A DNA stretch of 64,000 nucleotides from an uncultured Dyadobacter sp. (GTDB lineage Bacteria > Bacteroidota > Bacteroidia > Cytophagales > Spirosomataceae), in assembly GCF_946482605.1 (NCBI RefSeq), contig NZ_CAMLSE010000013.1, positions 124,001 to 188,000 of the forward strand, read 5' to 3'. The notes under the pieces were generated by a model that worked only from the letters and a program-made list of their open reading frames with translations, ran no database searches and was not told where the DNA came from. Positions 45,101 to 53,243 of the stretch are shown here, in pieces. How positions within the stretch are numbered: the stretch's first letter is position 1; every line of letters starts with the position of its first letter. A program made the translations under genes and the position numbers.

Positions 45101-45629
45101 GGAATGCACCTTCGGCATCGGTTGCCGTACCGAGTTTGGTACCTTTGACAATAATGCTTACTCCGGGCAAGGGAAGCCCTTTTTCATCGGTCACTTTACC
45201 CGTAACGTTATGGTCGATGCTGCCCTGGGTGCGGATCATTTCGGGAAGAGCGCTACCCGGCTCACCCTCGTTCTTGATCAGGATCACCTGTTTACCGTCG
45301 ATTTTGTAGGTGATGTTCACGGGTTTGAACAAATCGTCCAGAATATCGCCCAACGGCTTGTCCACAGCGTGGAGGGAGACCTTTCGCTGTGATTTGACCA
45401 GTGAAGAACTGTACGTAAAACGGAGCTGAGTCAGCTTGTTGAGTTTGGCAAGTACAGATTTCATTTCCAGGTTGTTAACCTGTATTGTAATCTTCTGATT
45501 CAGGATATCCTGAGCACCAACGGTGCCTGCGGAGGCGACACTCGCGAAGATAAGGACAAGAAATAATTGGTAAAGTGATATTTTCATAGCCCTGTAAAGT
45601 AGCCGGGATTGGTATCGGTGTTTTTTCAT
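42162..45629 (-). CDS. SusC/RagA TonB-dependent transporter with STN domain
   Basis: The roughly 1155-residue protein starts at the ATG at 45629; the frame opens 13 codons earlier and another Met lies 14 codons later. A signal peptide follows (MKISLYQLFLVLIFASVASA). An STN domain (residues about 45-125) points to sigma/anti-sigma signalling. Then come a carboxypeptidase-like beta-sandwich (VTGKVTDEKGLPLPGVSIIVKGTKLGTATD), the TonB-linked plug (TTNRTTNLGNSLQGKVAGLNV...GSTKIRIRGQSSFGGNNSPLIIVNG) and a 22-strand barrel. Next to it lie FecR and ECF sigma genes. The substrate is unknown, probably a glycan or sugar acid. Confidence 0.93.
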   Translation of the reverse strand: MKKHRYQSRLLYRAMKISLYQLFLVLIFASVASAGTVGAQDILNQKITIQVNNLEMKSVLAKLNKLTQLRFTYSSSLVKSQRKVSLHAVDKPLGDILDDLFKPVNITYKIDGKQVILIKNEGEPGSALPEMIRTQGSIDHNVTGKVTDEKGLPLPGVSIIVKGTKLGTATDAEGAFQLSVPDAGGVLIFSSVGFTSQEIPLGNQSSYDISMVPDVRNLEMVVVTALGIKRDAKKLGYSTATVNTEELTTNRTTNLGNSLQGKVAGLNVTPPASGPGGSTKIRIRGQSSFGGNNSPLIIVNGIPINNSSVSAGGSSGNGTGNPTGGSSDAGDGLQSINQDDIESMTVLKGAAAAALYGFRAKDGAIIITTKSGSKTTGIGVELNSNFQAQEALDYTDFQYEYGQGEFGKRPTSVAEAQSSGVFAFGEKLDGKPTPQFDGSTQPYIAHKDRIKQFYRTGTSFTNSVALSGGNEKGNFRLSFANTDANAIMPNSAYHKKIFNLGLNYKFTKKLSAQLNANYSNEYNKNPPQIGIQDMNANTTIYTLATSIDTDWLKNRKDANGNEMPLARFTNRNNPYWVAYDRFENVRRDRIFGNTSVRYDFTDWLFVQGRIGQDYYTRPYNYNRPTGTRSIGAVATGFNGYYYQDVATFRERNLDILIGANKTFGDFGIDITLGGNQMLQVNDNVSTAVTNFYVRDLYTIANGQVKNPNYGYSKKKVNSIYGAAEFSYKNFLFVNVTGRNDWFSTLNPESNSYLYPSVSGSFVFSQAFANAPQWLTYGKLRAAYAEVGGDTDPYSNNLYYGINANPFNGTALGNLPSTVSPNANLRPLKVKETEVGLELKTFDSRLNLDLSLYRKNTVDEILNVDISNTSGFSQTKVNVGKLRNQGIEFLLTVVPVRNDNFTWETSFNGSYNISKVIELAAGPPRQPRFDVGQGEFFGIVSHEVDKPLASLRGFDYKRDAQGRIITSGGLFQQGNLTTFGSAIPTWVGAWVNTINVKGIRIGTQIDFKAGNKILSNSNLNFLREGISKPSLVGREGGVLLDGVTAEGAPNTTRVEAQQFYTQYRSTNLATPFVYNGAFVRWRNISVSYDFSRFVRDKTFVKGLSLSLMCNNVLMIKKYIDNLDPEAAVSASDNLQGIETHTLPTTRSYGVNLNIKL

Positions 45630-45857
45630 ACTTTTGATTGTTTGTTCAGTATTGAAATGACGGGACAAAATGCTTCTGTTTCGAAACAGTAATGCTCGAT
45701 CGGAGGCGTAGGGTCAGTGATGGCGCAATCATCACTGGCTCTTTATCATTCAAGGGTAAGCAGAGTCAACTATCTCATAGGCATAAAGAGGGATTAATGG
45801 TAGGTGATTTTAGTCCAAAAAAGGGTTTAGAGTTTCAAGCAGGCTGTGTTTCAGCCC

Positions 45858-46958
45858 TTAATTACAACCTTTGGAACTGATCACGACGCGACCATCCTCC
45901 ATATCATACCCGGCCCCGATGGCCTGGCATATTGCATTCAACCGTTGTTTAAGGTTTTCATCATTGAACTGCGCACTGACCATGCAGTTTGAAAGCGATT
46001 CGGCATTGTACATGATGCTGATGCCGTAAGTCTTCGCCAATGCATTGAAAACTTCCGATACCGGCTTGTCGTCGAATACCTGTTCTTTATGTATCGCTGA
46101 TTCCGTCAGTATGCCGGGGTTAGCTACGACGCCTTTTTCCAGCCTGTTATCCTTTCGGTTGAACACCGCCTGCTGGTTAGGATCAAGAATAACGCCGGTC
46201 AGTTTTGCATCGGCTTTGCCGTTCTGCATTTCGTATTCTTTTTTGGGATATACCGAAACCCGGCCTGTCTTCACAGCGACCATCACAGTGCCTTCGTTGT
46301 CGAATGCCTTGACCCTGAAACTGGTGCCAAGTACCTTGGTTACCGTCTCATTGGTGTATACCAGGAAGGGTTGAGATGGATTTTTAGCTACATCGAAAAA
46401 CGCTTCTCCTGTGAGGTGAACCTTCCGTTCGTTAGCTGCAAACTGCCTGGGATAGCTGATACTGCTGCCTTTTGATAATGTAGCAACGCTGTTGTCGGAG
46501 AGTAAAACCGTCAGTTCGCTGCCGGTGTTGTTGACCCGGACAAGCATTTCCGTTTGGGAATCAGTGGCGATGGCCGGTTTACCGGCGTCGGTATGAACTG
46601 GCCGTGACGTGTAGTACAGCCAGCCGAGTCCGCCGGTGAGCAGGACTGCCGCCGCAGCGCGCCAGATCGTGCGCCCGTAACCGATCCTGTACGGGGGCGC
46701 GGATTTGCTGTCTTCCGCCCTCCGCGCGATTTCGTTGATTTCATAGCGAACGCTGTCTTCCGAGAGATCGTCCTTATAGATCTCATGGATAGACAGCACC
46801 AGCTCCCGGGCACGTCCGACGACGCCCGCCCGGTCGGGGTTATCTTGCAGCCACTGCTGCCAATAATGGTCGAGTTCCGGCGTAGGGGTCATCACCCAGA
46901 GACGGAATGTCTCATCCGTTGCCAGCTCTTCCACGGTAAAGGTTCGGTATAAACTCAT
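45858..46958 (-). CDS. FecR-family anti-sigma factor
   Basis: The 366-residue protein has an N-terminal cytoplasmic part, one membrane helix (TIWRAAAAVLLTGGLGWLYYTS, about residues 95-116), a FecR domain (VLLSDNSVATLSKGSSISYPRQF...FFDVAKNPSQPFLVYTNETVTKVLGTSFRVKAF) and a C-terminal DUF4974 domain (KPVSEVFNALAKTYGISIMYN). This is the anti-sigma partner of the ECF sigma factor upstream. It receives the signal from the STN domain of the SusC encoded downstream. Confidence 0.92.
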   Translation of the reverse strand: MSLYRTFTVEELATDETFRLWVMTPTPELDHYWQQWLQDNPDRAGVVGRARELVLSIHEIYKDDLSEDSVRYEINEIARRAEDSKSAPPYRIGYGRTIWRAAAAVLLTGGLGWLYYTSRPVHTDAGKPAIATDSQTEMLVRVNNTGSELTVLLSDNSVATLSKGSSISYPRQFAANERKVHLTGEAFFDVAKNPSQPFLVYTNETVTKVLGTSFRVKAFDNEGTVMVAVKTGRVSVYPKKEYEMQNGKADAKLTGVILDPNQQAVFNRKDNRLEKGVVANPGILTESAIHKEQVFDDKPVSEVFNALAKTYGISIMYNAESLSNCMVSAQFNDENLKQRLNAICQAIGAGYDMEDGRVVISSKGCN

Positions 46959-47196
46959 CTCAAATCAAAACAGACAGTTGCATGCGCCACGAGGCCCATT
47001 ATAGTAGTATGTCAGTCTTGAGATTGTTTATAACCAAAAAAATCAAAAAAAATTTGAAAAAGTTATAGAAAGGGAGAAAGGAGTAGGGAAAAGAGGGTAG
47101 GAAGGGGTGAATTAAAAAGTATTAAAAGCTTAAAAAGTATAAAAAGTTTGTAATGTTAAAATAGTAATATACATTTAGAAAGAATAATATCAAATG
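46959..47196. other. AT-rich intergenic stretch between sigma and FecR genes
   Basis: The gap between the sigma and FecR genes is about 345 bases, unusually long for the pair. No ORF is supported here. The stretch is very A/T-rich and contains AAAAAGTAT at 47114-47122 and 47132-47140. It may hold the FecR/SusC promoter, but no clear element was identified. Confidence 0.5.
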
Positions 47197-47298
47197 CCAA
47201 TAGTCGCTCATTCCAGTTCCACTGCGGCCCTTTCCACGGCGGCTCATCGCCCGGCGACCCGGTCAATCATTCGATTATTCGGTCATTCACTCATTAAG
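47197..47298 (-). repeat. Interspersed repeat, copy B
   Basis: On the minus strand this reads ATGAGTGAATGACCGAAT, then the core GGGTCGCCGGGCGATGAG and GCCGCCGTGGAAAGGG (47260-47228), then a second diverged GCCGCAGTGGAACTGGAATG. It begins about 5 bases after the sigma-factor stop codon. It matches copies A (42021-42118) and C (63814-63906). Confidence 0.75.
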
Positions 47299-47303
47299 TA
47301 CAC

Positions 47304-47915
47304 TCACAACCCCACAACCGCCAGCAACACCCAGAAGAATTCCGCGGGTATCCATATTTCCTTGATCTCCTTTAAGGTCCGGTAGAGTAGGTTGGAGACG
47401 CTTTGGCGTCCGAGGCCCATCACGCCGGCGATATCCTCATTGTCGAGGTTCTGATAAAAACGGAGGTAAATGATTTCCTGCTGACGTTTCGAAAGTGACG
47501 AAATGATGCGTTTGAGGTGGCCGTTCTGGAAGCGGATGTGTTCGTCTCTGATGATATCGGTCTCGATGGACGGGTCCGAATCATCGGTGTCAAAAACGGA
47601 ATGACCGGGCTCATGGAAGCGTTTGAGCCGGATGCTTTCCTTGATCAGCTTGTGACGAAGCGCTTTGAGAAGGTAGGATTTGACGAAAACAGTTTCGGAG
47701 AGGAAGTTTCTCCTTTCCCAGAGTTCCAGGTACAGTTCCTGGATCGAATCACGGATAAAATCGGGGTCGGAGGAGAACTTGGTGGCGTAGTTGTAGAGCG
47801 CCCGGTAGTGCAGCTGGGCGAGCCGGCCTAATGCGTCGGAATCCCCCGCCTTGAACCGGAGCCATAATGCGGCATGAATGTCGGCTGCATTCGATATAGT
47901 TTCTTCTTTGTTCAA
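47304..47915 (-). CDS. ECF sigma factor of the SusCD locus
   Basis: The 203-residue protein has sigma region 2 (LGRLAQLHYRALYNYATKFSSDPDFIRDSIQELYLELWERR) and region 4 (LSKRQQEIIYLRFYQNLDNEDIAGVMGLGRQSVSNLLYRTLKEIKEIW). It ends in a hydrophobic tail (FFWVLLAVVGL). No ATG exists upstream before an in-frame stop, so the start is TTG at 47915. It precedes the FecR and SusC genes and should drive them when the substrate is sensed, as in the Fec/SusCD surface-signalling pattern. Confidence 0.9.
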   Translation of the reverse strand: MNKEETISNAADIHAALWLRFKAGDSDALGRLAQLHYRALYNYATKFSSDPDFIRDSIQELYLELWERRNFLSETVFVKSYLLKALRHKLIKESIRLKRFHEPGHSVFDTDDSDPSIETDIIRDEHIRFQNGHLKRIISSLSKRQQEIIYLRFYQNLDNEDIAGVMGLGRQSVSNLLYRTLKEIKEIWIPAEFFWVLLAVVGL

Positions 47916-48037
47916 ATCTTTAATGCAACGGCAATGTTTTATTAAATCAATGAATTATACCAGTCAAAGCAATCCGCAATACCATTCTCCTTGTGATTGC
48001 CTGGTATTTATTGGAATGTAAATGTCCGGTGAAAAAG

Positions 48038-48067
48038 AACGCCGGGAGGGCTGGCCTGCCCGGCGTT
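48038..48067 (-). terminator. Hairpin terminator
   Basis: AACGCCGGG (48038-48046) pairs with CCCGGCGTT (48059-48067). On the minus strand CTTTTTC follows. It lies 8 bases after the stop of the blue-copper fusion gene. Confidence 0.75.
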
Positions 48068-48075
48068 TGCGGGAG

Positions 48076-50070
48076 CTATTTTACTACTTTCAGTTTTCCC
48101 TGCATGAGCGTGTAATGCCCGGGAAAAGTGCAGACGTACTGGTAGGTACCTGCCTGCTTCGGTGCAACGAAGTAAATGGATTCCGATTTTTCGGGCTCCA
48201 CGATATTGGTGTGGAAGAGGACATCGTTGGTTTTGGGGACATAGCTCAGCTCCGAACCTTTCAGGCCGAGGTTCAGTCCCGCTTCGCCAACCGCATTGGC
48301 AGTGCCCGGCTTGGTGATGACGAGGTTATGAAGCATATCGTCGTTGTTGTTGAAGACGATTTTGATCTTGCTCCCGGCTTTCACCTGTATCTCGGAAATA
48401 TCAAATTTAAGGCCCGGTACGGTTCCGATCGTGACCACCTGATCGGGTCCGTTGGTCCAGTCCGAAGGCATTTCCGTCACCCGTTTGGCAGAGGAAGCTG
48501 TGCTGGCAGCTTCGCCGGCAGCCATGCTATGCGCACTGTGATCGACGGCGGAGGCCTTTACGGTGGTCGTGAACTGTACTGCGGTGGCAGGGGAGCCTGC
48601 TGCTATCTCATTCAGGGTGTAATAACCGTTGGCGTGCAGCAAAGCATTGCCGTCAGGAGATTTGACGCCTTCCGCCTTGATTTCGTGGATATATCCTTTG
48701 CGCAGGGAGGATGGATCTACCACCAGACGCACGCGCAGGCGGTCCTCGGAAACAATAATGCCTTTGAGAGGAACCTCCTGGGTATTGATGATCGGACTTC
48801 CGTAGGTTTTGTGGTAGCGGTAGGTAAAGCTGCTCATTTTGTACGCATCCTGGTCGGCGGCCGCCTTTTTATCGACAGGGCTGGTGAAGGTGATTTCAAA
48901 ACCATCGGGCATGGAGCGGACGGTTTTCATTTCAAACGGCATCTTGCCGGTCCAGACAAGTCTCTGGATACCAAACTCTTCCTTGCCTGTTGCAGACCAT
49001 CCGCGGCTGGTTTGCCCAACGAACATCGAGCCATCGAGGCCCCATTCCATACGGAGGATACCGGACATAAATCCTTCACGGAATGGAAAAACAGTTCCCT
49101 GCCAAACCCCATTCACTTTTTCAAGATCTACGCGGGTGATAATGCTGTGCCCCTGGTCCCCCACAAACATCTGGCCGGTAAAAGGGCCGAATGCGCCGTT
49201 GGTGACATCTTCCTTGAAATCGGAAGTGGAGATACCGACCAATGTGTGCGGGAACCACACTGCGGGCGGTTTGATGCCGGGGATTTTCTTGGCTACGTCA
49301 TATAACGGCTCTCCGGTGCTGGGAACATCTTCCGGTGACAGTTTCACCGGTGATCCTTCTTCCTTGCTCCATCTCAAACCGGCCGGGTTACCGGCGAAAT
49401 CGCCTTTTTCGAGGTGTGTCATCCGACCCGAACCTACCCAGTCACCCTGGTTCTCGGTGTAGAAAATATCGCCTTTATAGGATCCGAAGCCGGAAGGGGA
49501 GCGGAGGCCGGTAGCCCAGGGGGTCAGTTTACCGTCCTGGCCGAGTTTGAGCATCCAGCCCCTCCATTTGGATTGACTTGCGCCGCGGCCCACCCAGTCG
49601 AGGTTCAGTGTAACGAGCATTTCGCCGTTGGGCATGGCTACTGGTCCGTAGGAGTACTGGTGATAATTGCCCGAAAGAGGCCAGCGCGTGAACGAGTCGT
49701 ACACATCCGCGACGCCGTCGTTGTTGGTGTCTTCCAGGCGGGTTACTTCGCCGCGCTGTGAGATCAGGAAGTCCTTTCCCCGGTACAGCAAACCAAGCGG
49801 CTCGTGCAGGCCGGAAGCGAAACGGTGAAACGATGGTTTGCCATCACCTTTCAGATAAGGATTGCCGATCATCCACACTTCACCCCGGCGGGTCGAAGTG
49901 GCCAGGCGGCCATCCGGCAGCACCTGCATTCCACCTACCTCCATTTTGATGTTTTCGGGGATCGGGATGGTGATGATCCGGTAGTAATCATCAATTTTAT
50001 TGGGTTTTGACTGCGCGAATGCACTTATACAGCCAGCGGAAATCAGCGTAGTTAAGAGAATATTTTTCAT
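48076..50070 (-). CDS. Secreted beta-propeller (sorbosone-dehydrogenase-like) protein fused to a blue-copper domain
   Basis: The 664-residue protein has a Sec signal (MKNILLTTLISAGCISAFAQ). Residues 40-400 read like a glucose/sorbosone-dehydrogenase-type beta-propeller: GGMQVLPDGRLATSTRRGEVWMIGNP, SGLHEPLGLLYRG, DTNNDGVADVYDSF and SGFGSYKGDIFYTENQGDW. A linker with His/Ala-rich sequence follows. The last 120 residues are a plastocyanin/azurin-like domain with apparent type 1 copper ligands His (DDMLHNLVI), Cys, His and Met (YVCTFPGHYTLMQGKL). An electron-transferring role in the periplasm is likely, with an unknown substrate. It lies 34 bases after the next upstream gene. Confidence 0.85.
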   Translation of the reverse strand: MKNILLTTLISAGCISAFAQSKPNKIDDYYRIITIPIPENIKMEVGGMQVLPDGRLATSTRRGEVWMIGNPYLKGDGKPSFHRFASGLHEPLGLLYRGKDFLISQRGEVTRLEDTNNDGVADVYDSFTRWPLSGNYHQYSYGPVAMPNGEMLVTLNLDWVGRGASQSKWRGWMLKLGQDGKLTPWATGLRSPSGFGSYKGDIFYTENQGDWVGSGRMTHLEKGDFAGNPAGLRWSKEEGSPVKLSPEDVPSTGEPLYDVAKKIPGIKPPAVWFPHTLVGISTSDFKEDVTNGAFGPFTGQMFVGDQGHSIITRVDLEKVNGVWQGTVFPFREGFMSGILRMEWGLDGSMFVGQTSRGWSATGKEEFGIQRLVWTGKMPFEMKTVRSMPDGFEITFTSPVDKKAAADQDAYKMSSFTYRYHKTYGSPIINTQEVPLKGIIVSEDRLRVRLVVDPSSLRKGYIHEIKAEGVKSPDGNALLHANGYYTLNEIAAGSPATAVQFTTTVKASAVDHSAHSMAAGEAASTASSAKRVTEMPSDWTNGPDQVVTIGTVPGLKFDISEIQVKAGSKIKIVFNNNDDMLHNLVITKPGTANAVGEAGLNLGLKGSELSYVPKTNDVLFHTNIVEPEKSESIYFVAPKQAGTYQYVCTFPGHYTLMQGKLKVVK

Positions 50071-50104
50071 TGATGGAAATCAAATGGTTAAGTATTTGCC
50101 AAGC

Positions 50105-51832
50105 CTACCAGAAAAGGGAGTAGCTCGTCTGATTGGAAACGGGCAGGATCAGCTCCTTCATCTCACCCGCGGGACGCACAGTCGCTTTTGCTTTTTTGTC
50201 CACCTGGACGTAAAAACGGTCGTCGACCTGGTATAGCCCTTTTTCGATTTCAACGATCTGCTTTCCGCTGGCGAGCAGTGAATACAAAGCACTTGTGGCA
50301 GACCCATCGACTCGGAATGTCCGGGTAAGGCTGTTTCCGCCGGATTGCAGCTCATCGCTCACAGTTGCGCCGCCGATCGCGTAACGGAAGACGGGGTATC
50401 CCTTTTGATCGATCTTGTAACCAAGGTAATTGATGTTGGAAGAGTCGGGCCACGCAGCCGATGCATTGTCGAGTGCAGCCACGCTGCTTCTGCCCGACAC
50501 ATGTACTTTCAGTCCTGCTGGAAAAAGCAATTGCGGCTCACCCCGTTCATACCACATTTCGGTCACGTCGGCGAATTGTCCGCGCCATGCCTGTACGAGC
50601 GCACCGCGGTTCAGGTCTACGGTGTAGTTCCAGCCGTCGGGGCTGCCTACCGAAATGCAATGGGTGCGTTTGTATTTTTCACCTTCTACCAGAATGAACG
50701 AGCGCACCATTTCGGGCCGCATTTCGGGGGTTACGCTGATGTATGGCTTAGGTTCGGGCTCCGGAAGGGAGGATAACGAATGCAGGTCGTAAGGACGAAC
50801 CCCTGCTTTTTCGACACGCAGACCAAGTGCCGGTTGCCTCCATGGGAAGCGGGAATAGTAAATCCTGAACTTATGCTTGCCCTGGGTAAGGTTCGCCGAG
50901 CCGGTATGTGTCTCCTGAGAAGTGCTTTCGCCGCCCGAAAAGACATTTTTGCCATCCACATCCAGCGACAGGACGGGGCCCGAATAGATGGTTGTAAAAA
51001 TATAGTCGCCGGCCTGGGTTACATCCATTTCACCTTCATAAACAAGGTGGAACTCTCGCATGCCGTTGGTCACTTCCTGGGTCAAAGCAGGTGATTTGCC
51101 TTCGTGATCAAGCTTGCTGTATTCTTTGGCATCCCATTTATCACCATACACCTTGTAGCTCAGGTTGCCGATCGACAGGGGTTTGAGGTTGGCCAGCAGC
51201 TGATAGCCGACATGACGGAATGCGATACTGCCTTTGGTTACTTCCAATGCAAGCGGCTGGCCGTCTCCGGTGGTTTTGGAATTGGGCAGATACACGGTTT
51301 CCAGAACGGTCACGCCATTCAGGACGAGTGCATTGAGCTTTGCGGAATTGGCAACTTGTGCCACGGATGCATCATAGGAAAGTTCGAGGGTCTGCCAGAG
51401 ACCCGCCGACTTGGCTGCGTTCTGGGTAGGGAATTGTCCCACATACCCGGAAGTAGACGCGTCGGTTGTCTTTTGTTTGCTGCTGTCCGAGATCTTCACT
51501 TTCTGACCGCCCGGCAGGATAATGAAGCCTTCTGCGCCAGGCGAAACATTGAATTCCACATAAAGACGGAGGTCACTCGCCTTCAGACGGGTCACCAGCG
51601 CTTTACCGGCGTTGCCCACCAGCACACCGTCGCCGGGCAGGGACTTGGGTTTTACGGTACCGGCCGGATGTATGGCAATGCCACCCTGGATAGACCAGTT
51701 GGTGGCGGCACTTTCAAACGCACTGAGGTCTTTGAGAGGAAGAGGAGCGTAATTTCCCTTCGCTGTCTGGCCCATTACCATTGCCGGGCACGCCAGGAAA
51801 AGGAGGGAGACTTTCTGAAACAAATGATGCAT
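50105..51832 (-). CDS. Secreted multi-domain protein with PA14-like middle
   Basis: The 575-residue protein has a signal peptide (MHHLFQKVSLLFLACPAMVMGQ). Residues 60-220 look like a DUF1080/LamG-type beta-sandwich (LYVEFNVSPGAEGFIILP...GYVGQFP...LWQTLELSYDA). Residues 265-350 look like a PA14 domain (VYEGEMDVTQAGDYIFTTIYSGPVLSLDVDGKNVF). The C-terminal 200 residues are beta-rich and unrecognised. This type often accompanies propeller proteins in carbohydrate-related secreted gene pairs. It is the first gene of a two-gene minus-strand operon with the copper fusion protein. Confidence 0.75.
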   Translation of the reverse strand: MHHLFQKVSLLFLACPAMVMGQTAKGNYAPLPLKDLSAFESAATNWSIQGGIAIHPAGTVKPKSLPGDGVLVGNAGKALVTRLKASDLRLYVEFNVSPGAEGFIILPGGQKVKISDSSKQKTTDASTSGYVGQFPTQNAAKSAGLWQTLELSYDASVAQVANSAKLNALVLNGVTVLETVYLPNSKTTGDGQPLALEVTKGSIAFRHVGYQLLANLKPLSIGNLSYKVYGDKWDAKEYSKLDHEGKSPALTQEVTNGMREFHLVYEGEMDVTQAGDYIFTTIYSGPVLSLDVDGKNVFSGGESTSQETHTGSANLTQGKHKFRIYYSRFPWRQPALGLRVEKAGVRPYDLHSLSSLPEPEPKPYISVTPEMRPEMVRSFILVEGEKYKRTHCISVGSPDGWNYTVDLNRGALVQAWRGQFADVTEMWYERGEPQLLFPAGLKVHVSGRSSVAALDNASAAWPDSSNINYLGYKIDQKGYPVFRYAIGGATVSDELQSGGNSLTRTFRVDGSATSALYSLLASGKQIVEIEKGLYQVDDRFYVQVDKKAKATVRPAGEMKELILPVSNQTSYSLFW

Positions 51833-51927
51833 TGGAATGTATTAAGTGTATTGTTTACAATTAAAGAGCGAAGTTCGGTATTTTTTCTACTATTATATCT
51901 TGAAATAGTATGAATTTTTAAAACGTC

Positions 51928-51960
51928 CAGCCCAAGCCTTGTTTAGCAGGGCTTGGGCTG
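51928..51960 (-). terminator. Hairpin terminator
   Basis: CAGCCCAAGCC (51928-51938) pairs with GGCTTGGGCTG (51950-51960). On the minus strand the hairpin is followed by GACGTTTTAAAAATT. It lies 36 bases after the stop of the small secreted protein gene. Confidence 0.75.
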
Positions 51961-51996
51961 CGGAGTCAGTCGGGGATTGACGGCCGTGCGTGGTTG

Positions 51997-52476
51997 TTAA
52001 TGGCGCGGGCAGGTTTTGAAATAAGTTGCAATCCCGATCGCATTGATACGTTTGTCCACATTCACTTGTCGGACATGGCTAGCAGAATCGGGGGCTGGCC
52101 GACCGATTTCGAATACAATCTTTTCGCCGGTTGTACGGTTAGTCAGGGTAAGGGCGGTGCCTGTGAAAAACAACTCATAGGTGCCTGTTGTCAGGCTTTG
52201 TAAATCCTCCGATTCGGGTTTCAGAAATACCTGTATTTCACGTTCGCGGGTGTGTGAGTTGCTGATTTCCAAATGGATTCTTAGTTGGCCGTTCGATGTA
52301 TCTTTGGCGATCGTGAGTTGTTCGTGTGGAAGATAAATGTGGCCTTCGGGAAGTTTGGCTTGCGTTCTCGGTATAATCATTTCTTTATTCTGAGTGGCCT
52401 GTGCAGATGCATGAGCAGTTGACAGTATTAATGCAGCTGGAATGAGTAATGCTTTGATCATACTTAAATGTTTCAT
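51997..52476 (-). CDS. Small secreted hypothetical protein
   Basis: The in-frame reading extends upstream to 52716, but the ATG at 52476 (MKHLSMIKALLIPAALILSTAHASAQ) gives a clean signal peptide, making a protein of about 159 residues. Its mature part is beta-rich, with HIYLPHEQLTIAKDTSNGQLRIHLEISNSHTREREIQVFL and TGTYELFFTGTALTLTNRTTGEKIVFEIG, and ends near TYFKTCPRH. No family is recognised. It is unusual in being joined in frame, without a stop, to an upstream LuxR-type helix-turn-helix segment. Confidence 0.65.
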   Translation of the reverse strand: MKHLSMIKALLIPAALILSTAHASAQATQNKEMIIPRTQAKLPEGHIYLPHEQLTIAKDTSNGQLRIHLEISNSHTREREIQVFLKPESEDLQSLTTGTYELFFTGTALTLTNRTTGEKIVFEIGRPAPDSASHVRQVNVDKRINAIGIATYFKTCPRH

Positions 52477-52641
52477 AGACAATACCTTGTAGTTTTTGCT
52501 GATGTAAAAAACATGACGCATCCGTTTACTGCGGTGCGACTTGACAATTTCTATGCTCACGCACAGGCGGTCGGCGATCACGCGTGAGGATAGTCCTTGC
52601 GCGATCAGCTGGATTATTTCATTTTCCCGGGAGGTAAACAT
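52477..52641 (-). pseudogene. LuxR-type helix-turn-helix remnant joined in frame to the secreted gene
   Basis: From a Met at 52641 the minus strand reads MFTSRENEIIQLIAQGLSSR, followed by VIADRLCVSIEIVKSHRSKR, a typical LuxR/GerE helix-turn-helix. The C-terminal helix that should follow is replaced by HVFYISKNYKVLS and then the signal peptide of the next gene, with no stop between. It is either a vestige of a truncated regulator or part of a fusion protein. A cytoplasmic HTH in front of a signal peptide makes a functional fusion unlikely. Confidence 0.6.
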
Positions 52642-52716
52642 GATGATCAATGTATGTTTGTTTGCCATCGATACGACATTTAGGGGAAATAGTAACAGAA
52701 GAATGATCCTGCGCAC

Positions 52717-53237
52717 GGCTTGGGAAAGTAAAAGTTTAACAGGGATGAATTATATCCGGTGAGCGTATAGCGGATAGAGTTGATGAGAGATGGCTTATGC
52801 TTTGATAAAGGGCGGTAGAACGGCCAGTGGAAGTTCTTGACGGATAGTCTTTTTTGAAGATTTTGCTGTATTATTTTAAAATGAATGGGAGTGTCTATTG
52901 CCTGTTGGATATGGGTTTTTATAAAATCTTGAAAAAGAGGTCAATAGGTTAACATCCCGTTGCCTGTTTTTTGAACCAAGTTTTGTAAATTAAACGGATT
53001 CAACGCCGGCATTTGTTCAGGCCGTTTGTGAGGCAGGCTATAAGGGAGCAGCAATTAGTGAGAATTCAGAGATGAGTGAGTGGTCGATACCGGCAGCTGT
53101 TGGTGTAACGCCGCAAGCCCGATTTGTTTATGGAATGTTAATAAATACTTAACAGAATAGACTTTAATTAACCGGATTTTTGCGTTTTAAAGGGCGTTTT
53201 TTGCCCCGTTCTATCTTTCTATCACCTAAATAACCTA
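52717..53237. other. Gene-free region upstream of SusC2
   Basis: About 520 bases without a supported ORF on either strand. It should hold the promoter of the plus-strand SusCD pair. TATCTTTC at 53211-53218 is one mismatch from TAnnTTTG and about 26 bases before the start codon. Nothing else was recognised. Confidence 0.45.
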
Positions 53238-53243
53238 GTGCTC

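Noticed and set aside
46959..47303. A small gene between the sigma and FecR genes
   Set aside because: The only frame (47194-47385 plus) lies in the interspersed repeat and over the sigma gene end in antisense.
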